NCBI GenBank assembly: GCA_003214465.1
Contig: QCLO01000004.1
Span: 1 to 64,000 of the forward strand
Length of the DNA: 64,000 nt
Reading direction: 5' to 3'
DNA from: Acidimicrobiales bacterium AG-414-N20
GTDB lineage: Bacteria; Actinomycetota; Acidimicrobiia; Acidimicrobiales; MedAcidi-G1
Part shown: positions 8,716 to 16,456 of the stretch, piece by piece
How positions within the stretch are numbered: the first letter of the stretch is position 1
How the letters are laid out: each line of letters begins with the position of its first letter
Translations under genes and position numbers: made by a program
Notes under the pieces: generated by a model
What the model was told of the DNA's origin: nothing
The model's database searches: none
Seen by the model: the letters and a program-made list of their open reading frames with translations, nothing else

Positions 8716-8731
8716 TGTGACCCAAGTCGCA
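8716..8731. promoter_or_regulatory. CRP/FNR-like operator dyad, copy 2 (folE leader)
   Basis: This is an exact second copy of TGTGACCCAAGTCGCA, located 40 bp upstream of the folE start. The dyad half-sites are TGTGA and TCGCA with a 6-base spacer. Between the dyad and folE is an A/T-rich tract. Its position near where a promoter would lie makes either activation or repression possible. Confidence 0.45.
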
Positions 8732-8818
8732 CTCGGTTAAACCTTGATTTAATCACTACTGGCGTCCAAGTGTGTCTTTATTCACGTTGAGGATTAGAAA
8801 TCTGCGGCAAGCTTATGG

Positions 8819-9361
8819 ATGCGAAAAATATGCATTCTCCTCGCCGTCTCATTACTCTGTCTTTCATGCAGCTCAGATCAAAACTTTCTAACACTCAACA
8901 CGACCACAACTGCAGCCCCAACAACAACCACAACAACGACCACAACTGCAGCCCCAACAACGACCACAACTGCAGCCCCAACAACAACGGCTCAGGTTGT
9001 CGAACAAGAACTTTCCGATAAAGCAGCTGTAAGTATTGAAAATTTTTCTTACATTGGAGCCGCAGAAATAATCTCAGGGCAAAAAGTTAGATTTACAAAT
9101 AATGATGTTTACTCCCACACTGCCACCTCAAGGGAGTTCAGCACCGGGAATCTTAATCCAGGTGAATCAGCAGAAATTACCTTTAATACACCTGGAACAT
9201 ACACATACGTCTGCTTGCTTCATTCTTACATGACCGGCACGATACAAGTTTTAACTTTAGGCAGCACCACCACTACTAGCACCACCCCTCCAACAACCAC
9301 CAGGCCTTTGTTCAACCCACCGCCTGTATACAATCCACCTAGCTATAACTACGGTTACTGA
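8819..9361 (+). CDS. Blue-copper (plastocyanin-like) lipoprotein
   Basis: A 180-residue exported protein. The N-terminal hydrophobic segment ends in a lipobox (LCLSC, Cys17), so it is a predicted lipoprotein. A Thr/Ala/Pro tether (residues 27-58) leads to a cupredoxin domain (about 68-147) with the type I copper ligands H100 (YSHTAT), C132, H135 and M138 (VCLLHSYMTG). A second Thr-rich stretch and a Pro/Tyr-rich tail follow. It probably carries electrons or binds copper at the outer face of the cell membrane. An ATG four bases upstream (8815) is in another frame and encodes no recognisable protein. Confidence 0.88.
   Translation: MRKICILLAVSLLCLSCSSDQNFLTLNTTTTAAPTTTTTTTTTAAPTTTTTAAPTTTAQVVEQELSDKAAVSIENFSYIGAAEIISGQKVRFTNNDVYSHTATSREFSTGNLNPGESAEITFNTPGTYTYVCLLHSYMTGTIQVLTLGSTTTTSTTPPTTTRPLFNPPPVYNPPSYNYGY
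8901..8984 (+). repeat. 24-bp repeats encoding the Thr/Ala/Pro tether
   Basis: Three copies of a 24-base unit, each coding for eight residues of the TTTAAPTT type. One copy is at 8901-8924, followed by a 12-base linker, and two abutting copies are at 8937-8960 and 8961-8984. They lie within the copper lipoprotein gene and are probably able to expand or contract in frame. Confidence 0.8.
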
Positions 9362-9393
9362 AATCATTCATACTTAATCAGAGCTTTAGCAAG

Positions 9394-9469
9394 TGGTACC
9401 CCGTACGGGATTCGAACCCGTGTTACCAGGTTGAGAACCTGGCGTCCTAGGCCACTAGACGAACGGGGC
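9394..9469 (-). tRNA. tRNA-Glu (anticodon CTC)
   Basis: Folds as a standard cloverleaf: 7-bp acceptor (GCCCCGT with ACGGGGT, ending in a G-U pair), anticodon stem CCAGG/CCTGG around the loop TTCTCAA, T-loop GTTCGAATC, and an encoded 3' CCA. It decodes GAG. It lies directly downstream of tRNA-Gln and gltX on the same strand. Confidence 0.95.
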
Positions 9470-9502
9470 AGGACTTTAAATAAATCTTTTAAAATTTTTC
9501 AG

Positions 9503-9575
9503 CTCGGGGGGGGAGGACTTGAACCCCCAACGACTGGACCAGAACCAGCTGTGTTGCCAATTACACCACCCCCGA
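9503..9575 (-). tRNA. tRNA-Gln (anticodon CTG)
   Basis: The cloverleaf has acceptor start TCGGGGG, D-arm GTGT...ACAC, anticodon loop TTCTGGT (CTG, decoding CAG) and T-loop TTCAAGT. The 3' CCA is not encoded. The 3' side contains a run of eight C (eight G on the plus strand), one more than needed to pair a 7-bp acceptor plus 5-bp T-stem, unless the variable loop is read as four bases. Confidence 0.92.
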
Positions 9576-9645
9576 TAGTGGCCAATAAAAGCAAATTTAA
9601 GCGTAACGTCTCGTTGTTTATGCGAGTTCCATATTGGAAATAAAG

Positions 9646-10986
9646 TTAAAGGCTTTTCCTTGCAGCGGAAATACGCTTAAGGACCTCCTCTCGAGTCATA
9701 CAACAAGCCATTGTCTCAAACAAGGGCGGTCCTACGGTCCTACCGGTGATAGCCACTCTCAATGGAGCTTGAGCTTTACCAAGTTTTAAGTCAACTTTTT
9801 CTCCCGCTTTGGTCACCAGATCTTTCAGAACCTCGGTCTCCCACTCACAATCTTCAAAAGAATCAGCTATAAAAGCGAGCAAAGAATCTGAGACTTGCGG
9901 ATCTTTCATAGTCTTCTTCCAAGAGTCTTCATCTATATCTGGTTGTTCCAAAAATAAGAAATCCACAAATCTTGGTGTGTCACTCAGTGTTCTTAATTTC
10001 TCTTGTATTAGATCCACCATCATGGAAAATTTCTCTGGATCGAAATTCTCTCTAGACCATGGGGCTTCTTCCCCTATCCATGGTTCTACACGCTGCATAA
10101 AGTCTTCTTTAGAAAGGCTTCTGAGATATGAAGAATTAATGTGTTCAAATTTTTGGATGTCAAAAAATGCTGCAGCCTTGTTTACATCGCCAACGTTAAA
10201 AATTTTTACGATTTCTGCCGGTGATCGAATTTCTACACCATCAGGTGGCCCCCATCCGAGTAAAGCAAGATAATTGACCATGGCTTCAGGCAAGAATCCT
10301 TTTTCCCTGTAATCACCCACCGCAACGTCATCACGACGTTTAGAAAGTTTTTTTCTTTGCTCATTCACCAGTAGAGGCAAATGAGCATATACGGGGTGCT
10401 CGGCTCCCATTGCATCTAACAGAAGAAGAACTTTAGGAACCCCAGAGAGTAAATCTTCGCCACGAATAGCATGCGAGATCTCCATATCCGCATCGTCAAC
10501 TGCGTTTGCTAAAAGGAACATAGGAGTTCCGTTTGACCGCCAAATAACGAAATCTTCCAGATCGTCTGTATTGAAAGTCACTTCTCCACGAACTAAGTCA
10601 GTAAAGGAAATTGTTTTATCTTGAGGCATGCGGAACCTAACTGCCATACCTTCTAATAAAGAAGTTCCTTGAACTTCTTTATTTTCGCTATCGCAAAGGT
10701 ATGCATGACCATTTTCCAAGAAAGCTTGTACGACTTCACGATGTCTTTCCAGTTTCTCTGATTGATAAATAGGCCCCTCATCCCAGTCAAGACCTAACCA
10801 GTCCAATTCTTGCAGCAGTTGCTGGGTTAGTTCGGGCCGGTTTCGCTCTTGGTCGGTGTCTTCTACACGAAGTATGAAAGTTCCGCCTGTAGATCGGGCG
10901 TAAAGCCAATTAAACAAAGCAGTTCGAGCGCTCCCTACATGCAAAAAACCTGTAGGTGATGGGGCGAAACGAACTCGTGGTTTCAT
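9646..10986 (-). CDS. gltX: Glutamyl-tRNA synthetase
   Basis: Charges tRNA-Glu with glutamate in the cytoplasm. In organisms without a glutaminyl-tRNA synthetase it also mischarges tRNA-Gln for later amidation, which would fit the adjacent tRNA-Gln gene. The class I signature is plain: APSPTGFLHVGSARTALFNW with the HIGH-like H16-V-G, and KLSKRRDD near residue 235 as the KMSKS loop. At 446 residues it is slightly shorter than many bacterial GltX proteins, with a helical anticodon-binding C-terminus. ATG start. The tRNA-Gln and tRNA-Glu genes follow it at once on the same strand. Confidence 0.97.
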   Translation of the reverse strand: MKPRVRFAPSPTGFLHVGSARTALFNWLYARSTGGTFILRVEDTDQERNRPELTQQLLQELDWLGLDWDEGPIYQSEKLERHREVVQAFLENGHAYLCDSENKEVQGTSLLEGMAVRFRMPQDKTISFTDLVRGEVTFNTDDLEDFVIWRSNGTPMFLLANAVDDADMEISHAIRGEDLLSGVPKVLLLLDAMGAEHPVYAHLPLLVNEQRKKLSKRRDDVAVGDYREKGFLPEAMVNYLALLGWGPPDGVEIRSPAEIVKIFNVGDVNKAAAFFDIQKFEHINSSYLRSLSKEDFMQRVEPWIGEEAPWSRENFDPEKFSMMVDLIQEKLRTLSDTPRFVDFLFLEQPDIDEDSWKKTMKDPQVSDSLLAFIADSFEDCEWETEVLKDLVTKAGEKVDLKLGKAQAPLRVAITGRTVGPPLFETMACCMTREEVLKRISAARKSL

Positions 10987-11047
10987 TATCAGAACGCTAA
11001 CGGATATAAAAGCAAGAAAGTCAGATGCTCAGTAGAGATTGCTTGCG

Positions 11048-12283
11048 TTATGAAAATTCATTTTCTAACTCACTGTTATGTTGACCTATTTCTGGGGCGT
11101 TAGTTTTTATTTTTCTGGCACGCGGCTCTGCAACTACGTCCCTTTCCGATTCTTTAGGAACCTCTCCTGTCCCACAAATCCAGTTTGCGACTGCAGAGAG
11201 AGGTACGTCTATTAGCCACCCTTTTTCAGATTCTAAAGCTGAAAGAGCAATAACTGCTGATAGCAGACCCGCTGAAGGGTCCGCTACTGCATCTGCTATA
11301 AAACTTAGTGGATCTTTAAGAAAGAGCCCGCCTGAAACAGCTGCATCGTCTCCGAATGCTACTCCTTTTGATCTTGGCCCATTCCTGCCATAGCCTGTAA
11401 TAGAAATCCAAACTTTTCCATTTTCAACTTCTGTTTCTGCGTCTATCCCTAATTGTCGTAAAGCTCTGGGCCGACTGCCTTCGACAATAACATCAGCTTC
11501 TTTTACAATTTTCCTCAAGAATTTCAAAGATCTGTCATCCTTGAAATCCAACGCCAATGATTCTTTACCTCCATTAAGTAAATCAAAAAAGCCCAGCGGC
11601 CCTCTTCTAGCACCATCAGGTCTGGACAAACTTTCTATTTTTATGACACGACAACCAGATCTTCTAAGTAGATCACCACATAATGGACTCGCCCATAAAG
11701 AACCAAATTCAATTACTAATGTTGCATCTGCTCGTTTTTTAGACTTCTTTCCCTCAGTCAGATATGCAGGATATTCATACTCTTCCACTTCGGGTACCCC
11801 TAGAGGAATACCTAATAGATCTGCTTGTTTCATCAACTGTTGACTTTCAAATTTTTTTAGGGATGAAAGGACTTCCATACGATTATTTGGATCGATTTCT
11901 TCTTGTAGCCATGCTGGTATTAAGAGAAGATCATCTGGTCTGGCAAAATTAATACATATTGGTTTGTCTATGGACTCAACAAGTTGTGCATGCCCTCCTA
12001 CTGATCTACTCCCCTGCCTTGTGTATCCGGCTATGGCAGCTCTTTCGCCGAGCAAAGCAGGACCATCAATTGATAATCCGGTGATTTCCCCAATTATCGT
12101 CGCAAGTTGTTCCATCCGTAAAGTGACTCCAACGGGAACCTGCCTTGCTGGTCCTGATGAATCACCCGTAAGAGACATCGCCCCTGACATCGCCCATCGT
12201 GAAGCAACATCTTTGACATCGTGGCTCAATTCTTCACATAACCGAACGAGAACTGTTTGAGGATCGTTAAATCTTTGATTCAT
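11048..12283 (-). CDS. CaiB/BaiF-type CoA-transferase-like protein, rearranged N-terminus
   Basis: A 411-residue protein whose class III CoA-transferase signature begins only near residue 188 (LVIEFGSLWASPLCGDLLRRSGCRVIKIES), whereas in typical members it lies at the N-terminus. The core continues with GPLGFFDLLNGGKESLALDF, ADVIVEGSRPRALRQLGID and FIADAVADPSAGL, where the Asp before the conserved Gly matches the catalytic aspartate region. The first 185 residues include a segment resembling the small-domain region of CaiB proteins. The protein may therefore be a permuted or specialised variant rather than a simple truncation. It is divergent from a small Cys-containing protein, an acyl-CoA ligase and a crotonase, so a role in acyl-CoA activation or transfer is likely. 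Confidence 0.75.
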   Translation of the reverse strand: MNQRFNDPQTVLVRLCEELSHDVKDVASRWAMSGAMSLTGDSSGPARQVPVGVTLRMEQLATIIGEITGLSIDGPALLGERAAIAGYTRQGSRSVGGHAQLVESIDKPICINFARPDDLLLIPAWLQEEIDPNNRMEVLSSLKKFESQQLMKQADLLGIPLGVPEVEEYEYPAYLTEGKKSKKRADATLVIEFGSLWASPLCGDLLRRSGCRVIKIESLSRPDGARRGPLGFFDLLNGGKESLALDFKDDRSLKFLRKIVKEADVIVEGSRPRALRQLGIDAETEVENGKVWISITGYGRNGPRSKGVAFGDDAAVSGGLFLKDPLSFIADAVADPSAGLLSAVIALSALESEKGWLIDVPLSAVANWICGTGEVPKESERDVVAEPRARKIKTNAPEIGQHNSELENEFS

Positions 12284-12307
12284 GAGTCTTAAAATCGTAC
12301 TTTAATC

Positions 12308-12360
12308 TCAATTATCTTGCCTCAGAGTGGTACTGAATCACAGTTTCATCAATTATCTTG
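12308..12360. repeat. Paired 12-bp direct repeats in a divergent promoter region
   Basis: TCAATTATCTTG occurs at 12308-12319 and again at 12349-12360, 41 bp start to start (about four helical turns). Both lie in the short region between the divergent CaiB-like and small-protein genes. They may be a shared regulator site; no regulator is identified. Confidence 0.35.
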
Positions 12361-12396
12361 ATTGGAAGACTATTTAACAAATGGGGAGGAAATCCA

Positions 12397-12702
12397 ATGG
12401 CGCTACTTAAGGCTGGAGGTAGATGGGCTAGCAGTGTCTGTGACACGGAAGTAATCGTTGTGAAAGGACCCGAGAACGAAGTGACTCTTAGTTGCGGGGG
12501 TGTAGATATGGTCGAGGCAGGTAGCGATCCTGTTTCTGGAGAGTTGGATGACAGTGGGGATGGCACACAATTAGGTAAACGCTATGTAGATGATGAAGAC
12601 ACGATAGAAGTTCTTTGCACAAAGCCTGGGGCAGGTTCTTTAGGGGCTGATGGAAATGCTCTTCAACTAAAAGATGCCAAACCTCTGCCAGCTTCTGACT
12701 GA
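12397..12702 (+). CDS. 101-residue conserved-looking protein in an acyl-CoA gene cluster
   Basis: Start chosen at ATG 12397, seven bases after a strong GGGGAGGA ribosome site, rather than an ATG 39 bases upstream. The product has no signal peptide or membrane segment. It contains three cysteines in recognisable contexts (SVCDTEVIVVKGP, LSCGGVDM, EVLCTKPGAGSL), a pattern suggesting a metal site or small beta domain. I do not recognise a characterised family. It is followed after 21 bp by an acyl-CoA ligase gene and then a crotonase, all in the same direction, so a supporting role in that acyl-CoA pathway is inferred. Confidence 0.7.
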   Translation: MALLKAGGRWASSVCDTEVIVVKGPENEVTLSCGGVDMVEAGSDPVSGELDDSGDGTQLGKRYVDDEDTIEVLCTKPGAGSLGADGNALQLKDAKPLPASD

Positions 12703-12723
12703 CTAATAGATTTAGGTGCAAAC

Positions 12724-14247
12724 GTGAACTTAATGATGCTTCTTGAAATGGCCGCTGGAGGTTTCGGTGACCGAGTAGCAGTTGGATCGTTGAATGACGG
12801 TCTTACTGTTAAACAGATTTTCGACAATGCGGGAGCGGCAGCTGAACGCTTTCGAAATGCGAATGTTGAGAATGTGGCAATGATAGATATAACTTCACCT
12901 TCACTGCCGATTTGTCTTTTTGGAGCTTCTTGGGCAGGGCTTCCTTTCGTGCCATTGAATTACCGTTTAACGGATCAAGAACTGAATGCTTTATTGGAAA
13001 GGATCTCCCCTTCGATTGCGTTAATGCAGCCAGACACAAAAGAAAGAATTTCAAATACTTTGGAGGTTAATTCATTTACCCGAGATGACCTTATTACTTC
13101 CATTGACCCCGAAATTGAAATTTCGACAGACTGGAACATGGATGGGGAGGACACGGCAATTTTACTCTTTACAAGCGGTACAACTGGAGAGCCAAAAGCG
13201 GCGGTTCTTCGGCAACGTCATCTAGTTTCTTACATTCTTGGTTCAGTCGAATTTATGAGCGCAGGTGAAGAAGAAGCAGCCTTAATAAGTGTTCCCCCTT
13301 ATCACATAGCAGGTATAGCTGCTACCCTCTCTAATCTCTATGCGGGCAGACGTGTAGTTCAGCTGCCAGAATTCGATGCTGAGAAATGGATTGAACTAGT
13401 TCGTTCAGAATCAATCACTAGTGCCATGGTTGTCCCTACAATGCTTTCTCGCATCGTCGATCATCTTGTTTCCGAAGGCCCGGATTCACAAGGTCTCCCC
13501 ACACTCAGAGCTCTTTCTTATGGAGGTGGAAAAATGCCTCAACCTACTATTGAGACCGCCTTAGAGCTTCTACCGGATACAAATTTTGTGAATGCCTATG
13601 GTTTAACCGAGACAAGTTCCACTGTTGCTCTACTTGGACCTGAAGAACACAGAGAAGCATTTTCTAGCTCTGATGAGTTAGTTCGTAAAAGAATTAGTTC
13701 AGTTGGCAAACCTTTGCCTACCATTGAGGTTTCCATCAGAGACGAAGGAGGAAATGAACTTCCAGTCGATGAATCAGGCGAAATATGGGTAAGAGGTGAA
13801 CAAGTTTCTGGAGAGTACAAAGGGTCACAATTAACTCTTACCGAAGATGGTTGGTTCCCAACTCATGACGGAGGATGGCTTGATAGCGGAGGCTACCTTT
13901 TTGTGACAGGAAGAATTGATGATGTGATAGTCAAAGGCGGACAGAATATATCTCCAGGCGAAATTGAGGAAGTCTTACTACAACACAATGCAGTAGCAGA
14001 TGCTGCAGCTATAGGAGTTCCTGATCAGCAGTGGGGCGAAAAAATTGTGGCTACTATTGTTTTACACCCAGAACAAGAAGTTGCTGAAGAAGAGCTAAAA
14101 AGTTATGCAAAAGAACAACTTCGTTCGAATAGAACACCTGATGAGATTGTTTTCTTGAACGAACTCCCCTACAACGAAACAGGGAAACTCTTGAGAAGAG
14201 TTTTAAAAGAAAAGCTGGTTGCTTTAGGCGATGGTTCAACTATCTAA
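12724..14247 (+). CDS. AMP-dependent acyl-CoA synthetase/ligase
   Basis: A 507-residue ANL-superfamily enzyme that would activate a carboxylic acid to its CoA thioester via an acyl-adenylate. Motifs: the P-loop TAILLFTSGTTGEPKA, NAYGLTETSS (A5), WFPTHDGGWLDSGGYLFVTGRIDDVIVKGG (A7-A8 hinge) and the C-terminal lysine in NETGKLLRRVL (A10). The substrate could be a fatty, isoprenoid or aromatic acid. GTG start at 12724. Its end overlaps the next gene by 17 bp, so the ligase and crotonase are probably co-translated. Confidence 0.92.
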   Translation: MNLMMLLEMAAGGFGDRVAVGSLNDGLTVKQIFDNAGAAAERFRNANVENVAMIDITSPSLPICLFGASWAGLPFVPLNYRLTDQELNALLERISPSIALMQPDTKERISNTLEVNSFTRDDLITSIDPEIEISTDWNMDGEDTAILLFTSGTTGEPKAAVLRQRHLVSYILGSVEFMSAGEEEAALISVPPYHIAGIAATLSNLYAGRRVVQLPEFDAEKWIELVRSESITSAMVVPTMLSRIVDHLVSEGPDSQGLPTLRALSYGGGKMPQPTIETALELLPDTNFVNAYGLTETSSTVALLGPEEHREAFSSSDELVRKRISSVGKPLPTIEVSIRDEGGNELPVDESGEIWVRGEQVSGEYKGSQLTLTEDGWFPTHDGGWLDSGGYLFVTGRIDDVIVKGGQNISPGEIEEVLLQHNAVADAAAIGVPDQQWGEKIVATIVLHPEQEVAEEELKSYAKEQLRSNRTPDEIVFLNELPYNETGKLLRRVLKEKLVALGDGSTI

Positions 14248-15250
14248 CCAAACCGCTGATACGCCTTCAAGCAATTCGTTTGTTCTGTGGCAAGCAGAAG
14301 ATCTTTCGGATGCTTTAATCAAACAAACTGCTGATCTTAGATTCGATTGGAGAAATGAATTACCGGTACTGGTAATCAACGAAGCTCACAAGCTGTCGGA
14401 AAGCTCCTCACGGTTACTTCAAGGCATGCCAGTTGTTTTAATAGAACTTTCAGACAACGGAAACACCTCACCTCATATGGACATTGTCGTCGATTCAGAA
14501 AAAGAACTACACGCTCTTCTCGAATCCGTTTCTCTGAACCCAATTGCTTCTGTGATTTGCTGTCAGGTTTTAAGACATAATGAGAATCTTTCCACAGATC
14601 TTGGATTGCTTCTTGAGTCAGTTTCATACGGAACTTTGCAAAATGGAAATGAATTTAAAAAATGGTTAGATGGGAGAGGTCGCAGAGTTAGACCTGACGA
14701 AACGAACCCAACTGTTCTGGTTACTGCTGAATCTGAACACGTAGAACTCCAGTTAAACCGTCCAAAACTTAAAAATGCTTTTTCAGCCTCTATGAGAGAT
14801 TCCTTAGTTGAAGCTCTCAGAGGGCTCGCAACTGAAGGAGACAACCGATCGATTCTCATAACCGGGAAAGGATCAACCTTTTGCATAGGAGGCGATCCAG
14901 CAGAATTTGGAACTGTTGAAAATTCTGCAACTGGGCACATGATCAGATCAGTTGCTAATGCCGCTCCCTGGTTAGACCTTCTTTCTGAAAGAATTACCGT
15001 ACGAGTACATGGGGCTGTAATAGGTGCGGGAGTTGAGTTAGCTGCTTTTGCCAGCCATGTTGAAGCCAGCAAAGACGCATGGTTCTCCCTCCCTGAAGTA
15101 GGTATGGGTTTAATACCCGGAGCGGGCGGTACGGTCAGTATAAGAAGAAGAATTGGAAAGCAATTAACTGCAAGAATGTGCCTAACTGGAGAGCGTGTTG
15201 ACGCTGCTACTGCACTCAAATGGGGTTTGGTGGATGCTCTTGTTGAATGA
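14231..15250 (+). CDS. Crotonase-family protein with N-terminal extension and short C-terminus
   Basis: A 339-residue protein. Residues about 165-339 are a crotonase (enoyl-CoA hydratase/isomerase) domain with the oxyanion-hole segment FCIGGDPAEFG and both usual catalytic glutamates in context (GAGVELAAFA and FSLPEVGMGLIPGAGG). The first 160 residues are not part of the standard fold, and the usual C-terminal trimerisation helices after 'GLVDALV' are missing. This is therefore not an ordinary FadB-type hydratase. It overlaps the ligase gene and is convergent, 7 bp apart, with the thiolase gene. It probably acts on the CoA ester made by the ligase. Confidence 0.82.
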   Translation: MVQLSNQTADTPSSNSFVLWQAEDLSDALIKQTADLRFDWRNELPVLVINEAHKLSESSSRLLQGMPVVLIELSDNGNTSPHMDIVVDSEKELHALLESVSLNPIASVICCQVLRHNENLSTDLGLLLESVSYGTLQNGNEFKKWLDGRGRRVRPDETNPTVLVTAESEHVELQLNRPKLKNAFSASMRDSLVEALRGLATEGDNRSILITGKGSTFCIGGDPAEFGTVENSATGHMIRSVANAAPWLDLLSERITVRVHGAVIGAGVELAAFASHVEASKDAWFSLPEVGMGLIPGAGGTVSIRRRIGKQLTARMCLTGERVDAATALKWGLVDALVE

Positions 15251-15256
15251 TCCTAA

Positions 15257-16408
15257 TTAGATCTTTTCAATAATTGTAACGTTGGCTTGACCGCCACCTT
15301 CACACATAGTCTGTAACCCCCAACGGCCGCCACTTCTTTCAAGCTCGTTCAACAAAGTTGTCATGAGCTTTGCTCCGGAACAACCCAATGGGTGCCCAAG
15401 AGAAATAGCACCTCCATTAACGTTTACTTTTTCATGTGGCACTTTTAATTCTTTCATCCAAGCTAAAGGCACAGGAGCGAATGCTTCATTGCATTCAAAT
15501 AGATCAAAATCATCAATAGACATTCCCGTTTTATCCAATGCATAAGCAGTTGCGGGTATCGGTCCAGTAAGCATGAAAACCGGATCATCACCTCTCACAC
15601 TCACATGATGAATCCTGGCTCTTGGCGTTAAGCCAAACTCTTCTACAGCTTTTTCGGAAGCAATAAGTAGCGCAGCTGCACCATCGCTTATCTGACTAGC
15701 AAGAGCAGCTGTTAATCGCCCTCCTTCAACAAGTGGATTTAAAGTACTCATCCGTTCCATAGAAATATCACGTCGAGGACCTTCATCCATTTCCGTTTGA
15801 GAGATAGGGACGATCTCGTTATCGAAACGTCCTTCATCTATAGCAGTTAGGGCCCTTTGGTGGCTCTCAAAAGCAAACTCTTCCATCTTCTCTCTCGAAA
15901 TATCCCATTTTTCAGCAATCATCTCCGCTCCTCTGAATTGTGATATTTCTTGCGTTCCATATCGTTCAACCCAACCCTCAGAACCTGAAAAAGGGTCATC
16001 GTGACCTAACGGGATTGCTGCTTCTAAGGCCATCCCGATTGGGATCATGCTCATATTTTGAACTCCACCTGCTACGACAAGATCCTGAACTCCCGCCCAG
16101 ACACCCATCGCAGCGAAACTAACTGCTTGTTGACCGGATCCGCATTGACGATCAATTGTCGTACCCGGAACAGTCTCGGGTAAGCCTGCTGCAAGCCAAG
16201 CTGTTCTAGCTATATCTCCTGCTTGAGGGCCTAAAGTATCGACACATCCAAATACGACATCTTCTACCAAATTAGGGTCAACTGCATTTCGTTCTAAAAC
16301 GGAACTTATGACGTGAGCTCCCATATCAGCAGGATGGACTTCTGCAAGACCTCCGCCTTTTCGTCCAGTTGGGGTTCTAACTGCATCAACTATGTACGCG
16401 TCATTCAT
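15257..16408 (-). CDS. Acetyl-CoA C-acyltransferase (thiolase)
   Basis: A 383-residue thiolase that would cleave 3-ketoacyl-CoA to acetyl-CoA and a shortened acyl-CoA, the last step of beta-oxidation, or run in reverse. Catalytic residues are in place: nucleophile C89 (DRQCGSGQQA), NEAFAPV, the catalytic His in GGAISLGHPLGCSG, and the second Cys in CEGGGQAN near the end. It lies 49 bp ahead of, and in the same direction as, the acyl-CoA dehydrogenase whose gene precedes it, suggesting a beta-oxidation pair. Confidence 0.95.
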   Translation of the reverse strand: MNDAYIVDAVRTPTGRKGGGLAEVHPADMGAHVISSVLERNAVDPNLVEDVVFGCVDTLGPQAGDIARTAWLAAGLPETVPGTTIDRQCGSGQQAVSFAAMGVWAGVQDLVVAGGVQNMSMIPIGMALEAAIPLGHDDPFSGSEGWVERYGTQEISQFRGAEMIAEKWDISREKMEEFAFESHQRALTAIDEGRFDNEIVPISQTEMDEGPRRDISMERMSTLNPLVEGGRLTAALASQISDGAAALLIASEKAVEEFGLTPRARIHHVSVRGDDPVFMLTGPIPATAYALDKTGMSIDDFDLFECNEAFAPVPLAWMKELKVPHEKVNVNGGAISLGHPLGCSGAKLMTTLLNELERSGGRWGLQTMCEGGGQANVTIIEKI

Positions 16409-16456
16409 AGTTTCTCCTAATCTTCAAACTTCAGAATATCTTCCATAAGGCATCAA

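Noticed and set aside
8901-8984. CRISPR or minisatellite interpretation of the 24-bp repeats
   Set aside because: They are in frame within a lipoprotein gene and encode a Thr/Ala/Pro tether common in actinobacterial lipoproteins.
9431-9643. 70-residue frame crossing the two tRNA genes
   Set aside because: It lies antisense to tRNA-Glu and tRNA-Gln and has no independent support.
14563-15219. 218-residue minus-strand frame opposite the crotonase
   Set aside because: It overlaps the conserved crotonase domain and has shadow-type composition (Ser, Arg, Pro, Leu) without motifs.
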